DNA of 64,000 nucleotides, from positions 2,294,001 through 2,358,000 of the forward strand of contig NZ_CP009520.1 in NCBI RefSeq assembly GCF_000969905.1. Direction: 5' to 3'. A program made the position numbers and the translations under genes. Positions 35,159 through 44,135 of this stretch are shown one piece after another. The DNA comes from Methanosarcina vacuolata Z-761. GTDB taxonomy: Archaea; Halobacteriota; Methanosarcinia; Methanosarcinales; Methanosarcinaceae. The notes below the pieces were generated by a model. The model was not told the DNA's origin, did not search any database, and saw only the letters and a program-made list of their open reading frames with translations. Within the stretch, counting starts at the first letter, position 1. Each line of letters begins with the position of its first letter.

Positions 35159-37150
35159 ATGAGTGGAATTCTGAGTGGAATCAGGTTTGGAGCAGATTCC
35201 TTTTCCACATACGAGGAAGGGATAAAGAAAGAGTGGATCGTAGGGAACGGACTCGGGGGATATGCCTCATCTACAGTAATAGGGGCAGGCACAAGGACTT
35301 ATCATGGACTGCTTGTGGCAGCTCCAGAAAACTCTCCAGGAAGGTTTGTATTGCTTTCTTCCCTTGATGAGGAAATTTCGATTAACAAGGAAGTTTATCG
35401 GCTTGCAACCCATAAGTATCCTGGCACTGTTTTTCCTTCAGGCTTTAGTTACCTCTCCAAATTCATCCTTGTTCCTTTTCCTCTCTGGGTTTACCAGCCA
35501 GGCGATTTTACCATAAAGAAAAAAGTCTTCATGACTCACAATAGCAACACAACCTGCATTCTCTATGACATCAAGTCCAGGAGAGAAGGAGCTCTGCTAA
35601 GGATCTTTCCACTGGTAAATTCCAGAAATTTCCATTACACTGTTCGCTCAGGAGAACTTTCCTTTACTCAGAAAACCGACCCTGAAGGAGTAAAATTGCA
35701 AAGCTCAAACGGCTTTACCTTCTCGCTTTCATCCAATCTCCAGTATCATTCCGATCCCAAATGGTATTATAACTTTGAATATGATGCTGAGAAGCAAAGG
35801 GGACTCAACTTCCAGGAAGATAATTTCAATCCGGGTTACTTTGAAAGCAAACTCAAACTGGGCACTTCCCATTTTTTCATTGCCGCTTCAACCGAAGATA
35901 TTTCGTCTCTTACTCTCGAACAGGTCGAAGAATTCTATACAAGGGAAACTTACCGACAGAATCTTCTTGCCTTCAATTCAAGGCTTACCGAACCCTTTGC
36001 TCTTAAGCTTCTCAGGGCAACAGACCCTTTTATAGTGAAGAATCCTTCTTCAGGTGAAAGTACGGTGATTGCAGGATATCACTGGTTTTCTGACTGGGGG
36101 CGGGACACCATGATCTCCATGCCTGGCCTGCTTTTAATTCCCCGTCGTTTTGAGGAGGCAAAATTCATTCTCAAAAACTTCTCCAGGAATTGTAAAAAAG
36201 GACTGATCCCGAATGCTTTCCTGGCACTTGGAGGGGATCCAATTTATAACACTGTGGACGCTTCTCTCTGGTTTATTCACACTGTGGGCCGATACTTCGC
36301 ATATACGAAAGACTTCCTTTTCCTCTCGGACGTCTGGGATACCGTGGAGAATATCATAGAGAATTACCGCAAAGGTACGGACTTTGGGATCGGCATGGAC
36401 TCCGATTATCTTATCCGGCAGGGCCCTCAGCTAACCTGGATGGATGCTAAAATAGGGGAACAAGCAGTGACCCCAAGAGCAGGTAAAGCCTGTGAAATTA
36501 ATGCTCTGTGGTATAATGCCCTGAAAACAGCCTCCAATCTGGGCACCTATTTAGGAAAAAACATTTCCTCATATGAAATTCTTGCAGCCGGAGTGGCTTC
36601 AAATTTTGAGAGTGTTTTCTGGAACCCTGAGACCAATTGCCTCTTTGACCTCGTGTCTCAGGACAAAGCAGGAAATGAGGTTAAAGACCCTGCGATCCGC
36701 CCCAATCAAATTTTCGCAGTAGCCCTGCCTTATACTATCCTTTCACCTGAAAAAGAAAAAGCAATAGTGAACAGAGTTGAAAAAGATCTCCTGACTCCTT
36801 TTGGACTTAGAACTCTTTCAAGTGATCATCCCGCTTATAAAGGACACTATCAAGGAGATGCCGCAGCCAGAGATGCCGCTTATCATAACGGGACAGTCTG
36901 GCCCTGGTTACTTGGCGCTTATGTAAAAGCTTACCGGAAGGTTCACAACTATTCTAAAGAAAGCCTTGAAAATATGCGGGCTCTTCTGCAGGGTTTTGAT
37001 ATAAACCTTGAAACTGCAGGCATAGGCACAATTTCCGAAGTATTTGATGGGGATTATCCCTACACTCCAGGAGGCTGCATTGCCCAGGCCTGGAGTGTGG
37101 CGGAAATTTTAAGGGCATATGTTGAGGATGTACTTGGGATCAAACCCTGA
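35159..37150 (+). CDS. Archaeal glycogen debranching enzyme (amylo-alpha-1,6-glucosidase)
   Basis: 663 residues, the size of archaeal/bacterial type debranching enzymes. The N-terminal beta-sandwich begins '[20 protein letters not shown]' and '[13 protein letters not shown]'. The C-terminal (alpha/alpha)6 barrel has '[19 protein letters not shown]' (catalytic region), '[20 protein letters not shown]', '[20 protein letters not shown]' and '[18 protein letters not shown]'. It removes alpha-1,6 branches during breakdown of glycogen, a reserve in Methanosarcina. The next gene, hisI, starts 91 bases later in the same direction and may be cotranscribed. Confidence 0.92.
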   Translation: MSGILSGIRFGADSFSTYEEGIKKEWIVGNGLGGYASSTVIGAGTRTYHGLLVAAPENSPGRFVLLSSLDEEISINKEVYRLATHKYPGTVFPSGFSYLSKFILVPFPLWVYQPGDFTIKKKVFMTHNSNTTCILYDIKSRREGALLRIFPLVNSRNFHYTVRSGELSFTQKTDPEGVKLQSSNGFTFSLSSNLQYHSDPKWYYNFEYDAEKQRGLNFQEDNFNPGYFESKLKLGTSHFFIAASTEDISSLTLEQVEEFYTRETYRQNLLAFNSRLTEPFALKLLRATDPFIVKNPSSGESTVIAGYHWFSDWGRDTMISMPGLLLIPRRFEEAKFILKNFSRNCKKGLIPNAFLALGGDPIYNTVDASLWFIHTVGRYFAYTKDFLFLSDVWDTVENIIENYRKGTDFGIGMDSDYLIRQGPQLTWMDAKIGEQAVTPRAGKACEINALWYNALKTASNLGTYLGKNISSYEILAAGVASNFESVFWNPETNCLFDLVSQDKAGNEVKDPAIRPNQIFAVALPYTILSPEKEKAIVNRVEKDLLTPFGLRTLSSDHPAYKGHYQGDAAARDAAYHNGTVWPWLLGAYVKAYRKVHNYSKESLENMRALLQGFDINLETAGIGTISEVFDGDYPYTPGGCIAQAWSVAEILRAYVEDVLGIKP

Positions 37151-37241
37151 AAAAAGAGCCAGGTTTAATTTCGTCTCTATTGCGCTTCCCTTAAGATCTA
37201 ATGCCCTCTCTTTTTTATACTTGTTCTGCAATCTATCTCCC

Positions 37242-37610
37242 ATGATTGATTTTGATTCTTTGAAATCCGAAAAGGGTCTTATACTTGCTGTGGTTCAGGA
37301 CCAGCTTAGCAGGGAGGTGCTTATGTGCGCCTATATGAATCGGGAAGCTCTTGAGAAGACCGTGGAGACCGGAATCGCACACTTCTGGAGCAGAAGCAGA
37401 CAGCAGTTATGGAGAAAAGGAGAGACTTCGGGACATGTACAGAAAGTGAAAGAAATCAGGGTCGACTGTGACATGGATTCTCTTCTCCTGCTAGTGGAAC
37501 AGGTAGGGGGAGCCTGCCATATGGGATACAGATCCTGTTTTTATCGAAACCTTGAAGGAGAGGTTGTAGGAGAAAAGGTCTTTGAGCCTGATGAGGTATA
37601 TAAACCTTAA
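37242..37610 (+). CDS. hisI: Phosphoribosyl-AMP cyclohydrolase
   Basis: 122 residues from ATG 37242 ([20 protein letters not shown]); upstream in-frame ATGs lie in or next to the preceding gene and have no family match. The Zn and Mg sites are complete: '[20 protein letters not shown]', 'DCDMD' at 75-79, '[14 protein letters not shown]' with Cys92, His93 and Cys99. It opens the purine ring of phosphoribosyl-AMP in histidine biosynthesis (third step). It is not fused to HisE. A tandem array begins at its stop codon. Confidence 0.95.
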   Translation: MIDFDSLKSEKGLILAVVQDQLSREVLMCAYMNREALEKTVETGIAHFWSRSRQQLWRKGETSGHVQKVKEIRVDCDMDSLLLLVEQVGGACHMGYRSCFYRNLEGEVVGEKVFEPDEVYKP

Positions 37611-37830
37611 AATTAAAGAAACTAAAATTGAAAAAACTAAAATTTAAGAAACTAAAATTGAAAAAACTAAAATTTAAGAAACTAGAATTAAAGAAACTAG
37701 AATTAAAGAAACTAGAATTAAAGAAACTAGAATTAAAGAAACTAGAATTAAAGAAACTAGAATTAAAGAAACTAGAATTAAAGAAACTAGAATTAAAGAA
37801 ACTAGAATTAAAGAAACTAGAATTAAAGAA
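37606..37830. repeat. 15-bp tandem array starting at the hisI stop codon
   Basis: Fifteen units: ten identical copies of actagaattaaagaa (37681-37830), preceded by four alternating variants (actaaaattgaaaaa / actaaaatttaagaa) and a first partial copy that includes the hisI stop. The gradient from varied to identical copies suggests growth at the distal end. It opens a spurious Lys-Leu-Glu repeat frame. Confidence 0.97.
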
Positions 37831-38133
37831 AATAAAAAAAATATTGAGTTATTTGTTTCTTATTTCATTTTTATATTTTATGGAGAGGACTTACGCGGTT
37901 AAATCAAAAAACAGCGGTATGCAATCTGAAATATACTTATTACAATACTTGTTACAGAATTCTTCGCACTTCATTTTAGCTCATTTACTGCATATAGTCC
38001 TATCCATAAAAGACTCAATATACTTTTAGAGTTTCACTGTTTCACTATTTCTGCAATCCGATGCGGAGTGTACAAATGAACCGTATTAGTATAATTTATC
38101 TACAGTTTAATCTATTGTTAGGATTGTCAACAA
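37831..38133. other. Spacer with a transposon-end motif
   Basis: GGACTTACGCGGTTAAA at 37885 matches the terminus of the element at 6931-7089; no partner end was found. Otherwise no feature. Confidence 0.35.
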
Positions 38134-38589
38134 TTAACAGTCCCAACAGTCATCCCAATCGTCGCCGAACCATCCGTTGTCACAATCGCATCCCCATCCA
38201 TTGTCACAACTGCATCCCCGACTGGTACCGAACCAGCTATTTTCTACGAAGTCTAACAAGTTAGTGCCCACTTTATCATTATCTACTACCTTTCGATCAA
38301 AGACTCTTTCTCTAGCTGCCTTTTTAACCACTTTTTCTTTAGCTACCTCTTTAACCACCTTTTCTTTAGCTACCTTTTTAACAGCTTTTTCTTTAACTGC
38401 CTCTTTAACCGGTTTCTCTTTAGCGACTTTTTCTTTAACTCCCTTTTCTTTAGATACCTCTTTACATTTGCCATCGCTAGTCTTTGAATACCATGCACTT
38501 GCTGATGCAGCTGTCAATGATAATACTAAAAAGACAGCTAACAAAATAAAGACTGTTTTCTTTATTTTGTTATATCTTTGTTCTCTCAT
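38134..38589 (-). CDS. Secreted Lys-rich repeat protein with Cys/Trp/Asp-rich tail
   Basis: 151 residues. A signal peptide (about 1-32, 'KKTVFILLAVFLVLSLTAAS') is followed by a region of some ten degenerate KEKVVKE/VAKEKAVKK units, strongly basic with balancing Glu. The last 30 residues 'GCSCDNGWGCDCDNGWFGDD' plus 'WDDCWDC' hold six cysteines amid Asp, Gly and Trp. That tail could bind metal or be cross-linked by disulfides outside the cell. I know no family for it. The ATG is preceded by GATGGAGATG-like sequence; the gene stands alone. Confidence 0.6.
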   Translation of the reverse strand: MREQRYNKIKKTVFILLAVFLVLSLTAASASAWYSKTSDGKCKEVSKEKGVKEKVAKEKPVKEAVKEKAVKKVAKEKVVKEVAKEKVVKKAARERVFDRKVVDNDKVGTNLLDFVENSWFGTSRGCSCDNGWGCDCDNGWFGDDWDDCWDC

Positions 38590-39097
38590 CTATATCATCT
38601 CCATCATTCTGCTAGGTTCGATACAATTTCACCTTTACTGGTTCCCCAATTCACTTTTTATGGGCAAATCTACTTGATTTAAGAATAAGTAATCTGCTTA
38701 CATTTCTGGAAGACTATCTAATGAGTAAACTATGTTGCTTCATTATTTGCCGCTAAAAGTGATTTTTTATTGTATCGCTAGTTTATTATTATCCAGCGCA
38801 TATAATAATTGTAGAAATATAAATTAGAAACCGATATTAATTACAATCCGATTTTTGATATTCAAAATAGTTTTAAATATTTATTAGATTACTATATTTA
38901 TTAAAACTAGAATTTAAAAGTTTAAATGATAATTTTATTCAAAATAATTATGATTAAATTTAACCCAGTACAAAAATTCATTGAAGAATGTTAAATATAA
39001 AATCACTGAATTTTGGTACTGAATCCTTGTGTGGCTAATTTTATATAAATAATGTTATCATTATGAATGCATCCAAAAAATAAGATTATTTGTTGAG
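38590..39097. other. AT-rich spacer with a minimal inverted-repeat element
   Basis: Apart from the 64-bp element at 38962-39025, no features are seen. The promoter of the secreted protein gene must lie near 38600. Confidence 0.35.
38962..39025. mobile_element. Minimal element made of two terminal repeats
   Basis: CCCAGTACAAAAATTCATTG on the left and, inverted, GATTCAGTACCAAAATTCAG on the right match the ends of the 198-bp element at 46597-46794 (CnnTACCAAAATCnAGTGAT). With only 64 bp it is essentially a hairpin. Confidence 0.45.
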
Positions 39098-39988
39098 TTA
39101 ACGAATACTTGAAGCGACATCTGTCGCAAATAGTCTGAGCGAAAATTCTCCGCCGCTTTTGACCCTAAAGCCCGCCGCTCCTCTGTGACCTCCTCCACCA
39201 TATTTCTGAGCTATTTCGGCACAGTCTGTAGAGTTCGATCTAAGCGATACCTGAACCATATCATTAACGATCTGCCACATGACAGCTATATCATATTCTG
39301 GCTTCTGGTAAACATATTCTCCAATGTCGCTGGCATCCGATGTAGTATTGATAAGTCTCGCTCTGAGACCGTGAAAATTGATGTCTGTGCCTCTTTCAAA
39401 CGCTTTCTCAATCCTAACTTTCTGTACGTCTGCAAGTGCACGTCCAATTATTAGGTAGAGTTCAACTTTTTCTTTTCCATTGTTGCTCGATGCCAGCAAA
39501 TCTTTCCAGTCTTCATCTTCTGGGGAATGAATAAGAATTTGGCAAGCTTCCGTAAATGCTGAAATTTCCTCCTTCTTGTCCCCGAATTGCCAGATGTCCC
39601 GCCTAGAAATGTACTCAACTGCTGTAGGGAGTGGCTGATCATTTTTAAAATATTCCCATGTAAGCTGGGAGGCAGCTTTTGTGATATCCCTTTTTCCCAG
39701 AATGTTTGAGTTCCACAATTCCTTGTGCTCTTCCATTGTCGTTTTGTGATGATCTATCCATATTAATTTTTTTCCTGCTATTTCTACAAGAGTTTCCATA
39801 TCTGGAAAAGTGAAATCGAGGACATAGACTTCGTTAGCTTCTTCGATTTCTTCTTTTTTCCATGTATTGCCACTATACTGCACTGCAATGCATTTTATTG
39901 GATTATAGGTAGTTTTTTCCGTTGCCTCTCTGGCCTGAGCTGCTGAGCACTGACCGTCAAGGTCATCGTGATGATATATAACAATCAT
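39098..39988 (-). CDS. DHH superfamily phosphoesterase (NrnB / cyclic nucleotide phosphodiesterase-like)
   Basis: 296 residues with DHH-family metal motifs: 'YHHDDLDGQCSAAQ' (Asp8, Asp9, Asp11), 'VLDFTFPD' and 'IWIDHHKTTMEEHKE' (Asp79-His80-His81), and the C-terminal DHHA1 signature 'YGGGGHRGAAGFRVKSGG'. The layout matches the group that contains NrnB oligoribonuclease and putative cAMP/cGMP phosphodiesterases. It would cut short RNA or cyclic/linear dinucleotides with Mn2+. The ATG has AAAGGAG upstream. It is the next gene downstream of the STING-like protein, on the same strand with a 504-bp gap, which makes a nucleotide-signal turnover role attractive but unproven. Confidence 0.82.
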   Translation of the reverse strand: MIVIYHHDDLDGQCSAAQAREATEKTTYNPIKCIAVQYSGNTWKKEEIEEANEVYVLDFTFPDMETLVEIAGKKLIWIDHHKTTMEEHKELWNSNILGKRDITKAASQLTWEYFKNDQPLPTAVEYISRRDIWQFGDKKEEISAFTEACQILIHSPEDEDWKDLLASSNNGKEKVELYLIIGRALADVQKVRIEKAFERGTDINFHGLRARLINTTSDASDIGEYVYQKPEYDIAVMWQIVNDMVQVSLRSNSTDCAEIAQKYGGGGHRGAAGFRVKSGGEFSLRLFATDVASSIR

Positions 39989-40492
39989 TTAGTTCTACTC
40001 CTTTGGTAAATCCCTACACTTGTAACTCACATAGTCTGAAATATAGGCAATTATTATTGATGTCACTTGGATAATGACGTTTGCGTATGTTGACATCTAG
40101 TTTCCTCCATTTTAATAGGAAAGAGGGTCTGCAAAATTCTTAATTTGCTGCAAACTGTTCCGCATTTTTTATCATACACAACCTTTTTAGTGAAAGAGAG
40201 GAGGGAGAATCATTCATCATTTAAAAACTCTCAGTAAATTGCCTATTCTTCCAAGCTATAGTTTAATATTTAACAGTAAAACAAAAAAGAATCGTATTCT
40301 TTTCAAATTCGATGGAGAATTTTCCAACTCGAAAAATATGCATAATTTTATCATACATTTATAAAGTTGAATACATCTCTTGAAGTTCTTTTTTAAACTT
40401 GGTTAAATTTTTAACTATTTAGTAAATACGTGAAATTTACTTTTACCCATACAATTTGAAGAGGATACAAAGAATCTACTAAATAATATTCC
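39989..40492. other. Spacer between the DHH and STING-like genes, possible leader peptide
   Basis: On the minus strand, ATG 40097 is preceded by a perfect GGAGG seven bases upstream and opens a 27-codon frame (MSTYAKRHYPSDINNN...) ending at 40014, just before the DHH gene. It may be a leader peptide or small protein. The rest is AT-rich with no feature. Confidence 0.3.
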
Positions 40493-41527
40493 TTAATTGT
40501 TTTCAAACAAATTTTTAATCTCGGTAGCTTTGAGATCTTTGATATCTTTAATATTAAAAGTTTTGAAATTTCTTAGAATATTTGATGAATGAGTGCCTAA
40601 ATCATTATATGCAAATCTCTCAAGGTAACGTTTAAACTGTAAAATTTCATCGGATTGAATTTCCTGATAATCAGGAGAATTTGGCTTGGGATTTGCATTT
40701 CTACCTAATCTGGAAAGAACACTCTCTCTCAGACTCGCTAATGTAGTAGGAATGTCAACAATAACTGGATCCGCATTCTGTAAAATCTCGTCTGACAATA
40801 AATATATAGTGATTTCTCTTCCATAAGCATTCAATTTGACAGGAACAAAACTTCTTCTTTTAACTAAAAAATCAATTTCGCGGCGAGTAGCTTGTTCCAA
40901 ATTCCCAGGAATGATACAAACCATTTTTCTATCAATTATTTGACTCTCTTCCTCTAAAGCAAAATCAGGTCCATCTATTATTTTTCCTTCAAAACATGGA
41001 ACTACTAAATTGCGATAATAACTTCTGGCAATCCCATAAGCTGAAGACATACTATTCAATGGTATTCCAAAGTAATCTGTCATAGGATTCTCTATTAGAT
41101 CTCCATCTTGCCGTGCTTGAAGAACTTTGTGGATAACCGGCCCCAATTTATTTATGGCTTCTTCCGTTTCACGAGCATTAATCTCAAAGTGGCGATATTG
41201 AGCCCTATCAAAAAGCTGGAGATCTTTTTCATTATCTGCAACATCTCTTATTTTGACAGGAACGCAGGGTCTTCCCATTGCATCGATAATAGCCATTTCG
41301 TAAAGGACATTTGGATTGTTTCCGGTGACATCAGCAATTACTAGCTGTGCTCTGTCACAGGAACGGATAATATGGTGCATAATATTCCCGAATTCTGGCA
41401 CATCAGGCGTGAAGACTTCGAAGTTATTATTCTCAAGAATCTTTTCTACTACATCATGAGCGAGCCATTCCAAAAGTTTAATATGTTTCTCGTTCATTGG
41501 CCCTATAACGAAACAACGATTTGTCAT
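40493..41527 (-). CDS. STING-like receptor with N-terminal TIR/deoxyribosyltransferase-like domain
   Basis: 344 residues. Domain 1 (1-140) is a Rossmann-like nucleoside deoxyribosyltransferase/TIR-type fold: 'RCFVIGPMNEKHIKLLEWLA', 'AQLVIADVTGNNPNVLYEMA' with a candidate catalytic Glu77, and 'IDAMGRPCVPVKIRD'. Domain 2 (about 150-310) has landmarks of prokaryotic STING: 'YGIARSYYRNLVVP' (164-177), comparable with G-L-A-W-S-Y-Y of animal STING, 'MVCIIPGNL' (strand), 'NAYGREITIYLL' (Arg237), and 'VIVDIPTTLASLRE' (256-269), comparable with the D-I-P-T-T ligand-contact motif of bacterial STING and L-E-Y-A-T-P-L of animals. By analogy, a cyclic dinucleotide bound by domain 2 would activate NAD(P)-degrading domain 1. 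No CD-NTase cyclase is in the window. Assignment by motif reading only. Confidence 0.65.
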   Translation of the reverse strand: MTNRCFVIGPMNEKHIKLLEWLAHDVVEKILENNNFEVFTPDVPEFGNIMHHIIRSCDRAQLVIADVTGNNPNVLYEMAIIDAMGRPCVPVKIRDVADNEKDLQLFDRAQYRHFEINARETEEAINKLGPVIHKVLQARQDGDLIENPMTDYFGIPLNSMSSAYGIARSYYRNLVVPCFEGKIIDGPDFALEEESQIIDRKMVCIIPGNLEQATRREIDFLVKRRSFVPVKLNAYGREITIYLLSDEILQNADPVIVDIPTTLASLRESVLSRLGRNANPKPNSPDYQEIQSDEILQFKRYLERFAYNDLGTHSSNILRNFKTFNIKDIKDLKATEIKNLFENN

Positions 41528-41548
41528 AATAACATATTAACTATCAAA

Positions 41549-41557
41549 CTTATAAAA
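41549..41557 (-). promoter_or_regulatory. TATA box of the STING-like gene
   Basis: TTTTATAAG on the minus strand is centred 26 bases before the ATG, so transcription would begin almost at the start codon and the mRNA would be leaderless. No Shine-Dalgarno is present, in agreement. Confidence 0.6.
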
Positions 41558-42100
41558 CTAGCTACTATAAAGACTGAAATTATAATATATTTATATTATA
41601 TTAGATAAATAGCAGGGCATCATATTTTATTAATAAAAATAAATTTATAATATAAAAGTTTAATATATAATTTGCAGATAATTCTAATTAAAAATAAACC
41701 AATCTACTCAAAAGTGCTTTGTCTATTATTGTGTCAATTTAGTACATTAGCTACATTAATATTAAAATAAAATTAATCATAATAATACACTTTTCGGAAT
41801 ATTTTTTTGATAATCAATACTCCTTACGATAGCGTTTTCTAAATCATCTTCAAATAAAAGAGAAAACAAATGAAACTTGGTGAAAATTGAATACTACCGT
41901 TTTTTAGTTTCTAAATACGTCAAATTTAAAAGGCTTCCAAACCGATCATAGGAATTTTAGTATTTTCGTCCGACATAACACTATCAAAAATAATATTAAG
42001 TATAATAAGAGTTTGTAACTCATTTGAATCCTACATTAGAACTTATGGTACCGCCTAGGGTATAGGTTATTATATATCATCTAGTTCTATATCTCCTTTT
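41558..42100. other. AT-rich divergent intergenic region
   Basis: Separates the STING-like gene from the PIN-ATPase gene. It holds the latter's promoter; 'ggttattatatatcat' 35 bases before its ATG is a likely TATA region. No other gene was found, and in particular no cyclase-like ORF. Confidence 0.4.
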
Positions 42101-44023
42101 ATGGCAGAAGAGAAGCAGATGCTGAGGATTATTCCGGATACGAGTACCGTTATTGACGGGAGGCTTTCGGTTAAGGTCAAAAGTGGGGAATTCAGAGGTG
42201 CTGAAATCGTAATTCCTGAAGCTGTGGTATCTGAACTTGAAGCTCAGGCAAATAAGGGTCGGGAAATAGGTTTCAAAGGAATCGACGAACTTTTAGAACT
42301 TCGTAAGCTTGCAAATCGGGGAGAAATTAACCTTCAGTTCAGTGGAGTTAAGCCCACTCTTGAAGATATCCAGCTGTCCAACGAAGGCAGGATAGATGAC
42401 CTCATCCGAAACACAGCTAGTGAAGTAGGGGGACTGCTTGTGAGCGAAGACAGGTTACTGTCTCTAGTAGCTGAGGCTAAAGGGCTTAATGTCGAGTATA
42501 TGCATCCTAAAGTCCTGGAACCATCCGAACTTCCGCCTCTTAAAGTAGAACATTTTTTTACTGACGATACGATGTCCGTACATCTTAAAAATGGGGTATC
42601 TCCTATGGCCAAAAAGGGGCCTGTAGGGGATATACGCTATGTAAAAATTCGTGATGAGCCTGTTACTTCTGCGGAACTTTCCAGTATCTCAAGAGAACTT
42701 ATTGAAAGGGCCAGACTGGACCCCGAATCTTTTATCGAGATGTCTTCAAGTGGAGCTACTGTCCTGCAAATCCGGAATATGCGAATTGCAATTGCTCACC
42801 CGCCTTTTTCCGATGATATGGAAATTACAATTGTGAGACCAACTGTGGTTGTGGACCTTGAACACTACCGGCTGAGCGATAAACTCAAAGAACGGATTGT
42901 AAGCCAGCGTGGTATTCTTATTGCCGGCCCTCCCGGAGCCGGAAAGTCTACTTTTGCCGCCGGAGTTGCTCGATACCTGAATGACCGCGGACAGGTAGTT
43001 AAAACAATGGAGTCACCAAGAGACCTCCAGGTGCCTCCTGAAATCACCCAGTATTCACCTTTGAACGGCAGGATGGAAAATACTGCAGACCTTTTGCTTC
43101 TGGTCAGGCCGGATTATACAATCTATGATGAAGTCCGTAAGACCGGCGATTTTCTTATTTTTGCGGATATGCGGCTTGCAGGCGTGGGAATGATCGGGGT
43201 AGTACATGCAACCAGGGCAGTGGACGCAATTCAACGCCTGATAGGAAGGGTTGAACTGGGCGTGATCCCTCAGGTAGTCGATACCGTTATTTTCATTGAT
43301 AAAGGAGAAGTGGCAAAGGTTCTGGTACTTGAGTTTACCGTCAAGGTCCCTCATGGAATGACCGAACAGGATCTTGCAAGGCCGGTAATCGTCATTGCCG
43401 ATTTTGAGACCCGAAAAACAGAATATGAAATATATACCTATGGGGAACAGGTTGTTGTTATGCCAGTAGGGCCTCCTACCGAGCTAAGGAAACCTGCCTG
43501 GAAGCTTGCGGAAGAGGAAATAAGAAATGTTATTGGCAGGTACGCCTCCGGCCCGGTTGAAGTTGAAGTGACTTCAGACGACAGTGCACTCGTAAAGGTC
43601 CGGGAAGACGAGGTACGAAAAGTTATTGGCAAAGGTGGGAATGTCATTGACCGGATCGAAAATGTTCTTGGCCTGCATATTGACGTAAGAGAACTGGAAA
43701 TCGGAGCCTCAGGGGCTGCAAAAGGCCGGAAGTATGGAGCTGAAAGTAAAGCTCTCCGAGGGAAACTAAAGACAACCAGCTTTGAGGAAGAGCCCAGTGT
43801 TTCTTCTGTTCATCCTTTCATAGAAAGAGATAAAAAGCACCTTATTCTTGGAGCACCGGAGCTTGCAGGAAAGGATGTGGAAATATATCTTGAAGACCAG
43901 TATCTGTTCAGTGCAACCGTAAGCCGACATGGAGATGTGAAACTCAGGGCGAACTCGGATCTTGCATCTGAGATTCTGGATGCTCAGGATAAAGGAGAAA
44001 CAATTGAAATCAGAATGATCTGA
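42101..44023 (+). CDS. PIN domain-ATPase-KH protein (COG1855 type)
   Basis: 640 residues, an archaeal three-domain protein. PIN nuclease domain at about 1-135: 'RIIPDTSTVIDGRLSVKVKS', 'VIPEAVVSELEAQANKGREI' and 'DDLIRNTASEVGGLLVSEDR' carry the acidic pocket. VirB11/PilT-like ATPase at about 200-470: Walker A 'LIAGPPGAGKSTFAAGVARY' near 275, 'LLVRPDYTIYDEVRKTGDF' as Walker B, 'GVVHATRAVDAIQRLIGR'. A KH RNA-binding domain lies near 505-530: 'RKVIGKGGNVIDRIENVLGL'. An RNA-processing or quality-control function is inferred from the domains. It stands alone. Confidence 0.9.
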   Translation: MAEEKQMLRIIPDTSTVIDGRLSVKVKSGEFRGAEIVIPEAVVSELEAQANKGREIGFKGIDELLELRKLANRGEINLQFSGVKPTLEDIQLSNEGRIDDLIRNTASEVGGLLVSEDRLLSLVAEAKGLNVEYMHPKVLEPSELPPLKVEHFFTDDTMSVHLKNGVSPMAKKGPVGDIRYVKIRDEPVTSAELSSISRELIERARLDPESFIEMSSSGATVLQIRNMRIAIAHPPFSDDMEITIVRPTVVVDLEHYRLSDKLKERIVSQRGILIAGPPGAGKSTFAAGVARYLNDRGQVVKTMESPRDLQVPPEITQYSPLNGRMENTADLLLLVRPDYTIYDEVRKTGDFLIFADMRLAGVGMIGVVHATRAVDAIQRLIGRVELGVIPQVVDTVIFIDKGEVAKVLVLEFTVKVPHGMTEQDLARPVIVIADFETRKTEYEIYTYGEQVVVMPVGPPTELRKPAWKLAEEEIRNVIGRYASGPVEVEVTSDDSALVKVREDEVRKVIGKGGNVIDRIENVLGLHIDVRELEIGASGAAKGRKYGAESKALRGKLKTTSFEEEPSVSSVHPFIERDKKHLILGAPELAGKDVEIYLEDQYLFSATVSRHGDVKLRANSDLASEILDAQDKGETIEIRMI

Positions 44024-44135
44024 AAAGTAACTGCCGAAAGATAAATTAGGCAACACAGATAAAGCCGCAAGATAACGGAAAATCACTCATCTTTGAAAGT
44101 AAAGTATAAGGTTCTTCATGTTTCTAATAGGCCCT

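Noticed and set aside
37628-38029. 133-codon Lys-Leu-Glu repeat protein
   Set aside because: Produced by the 15-bp array behind hisI; no ribosome-binding site and a random tail.
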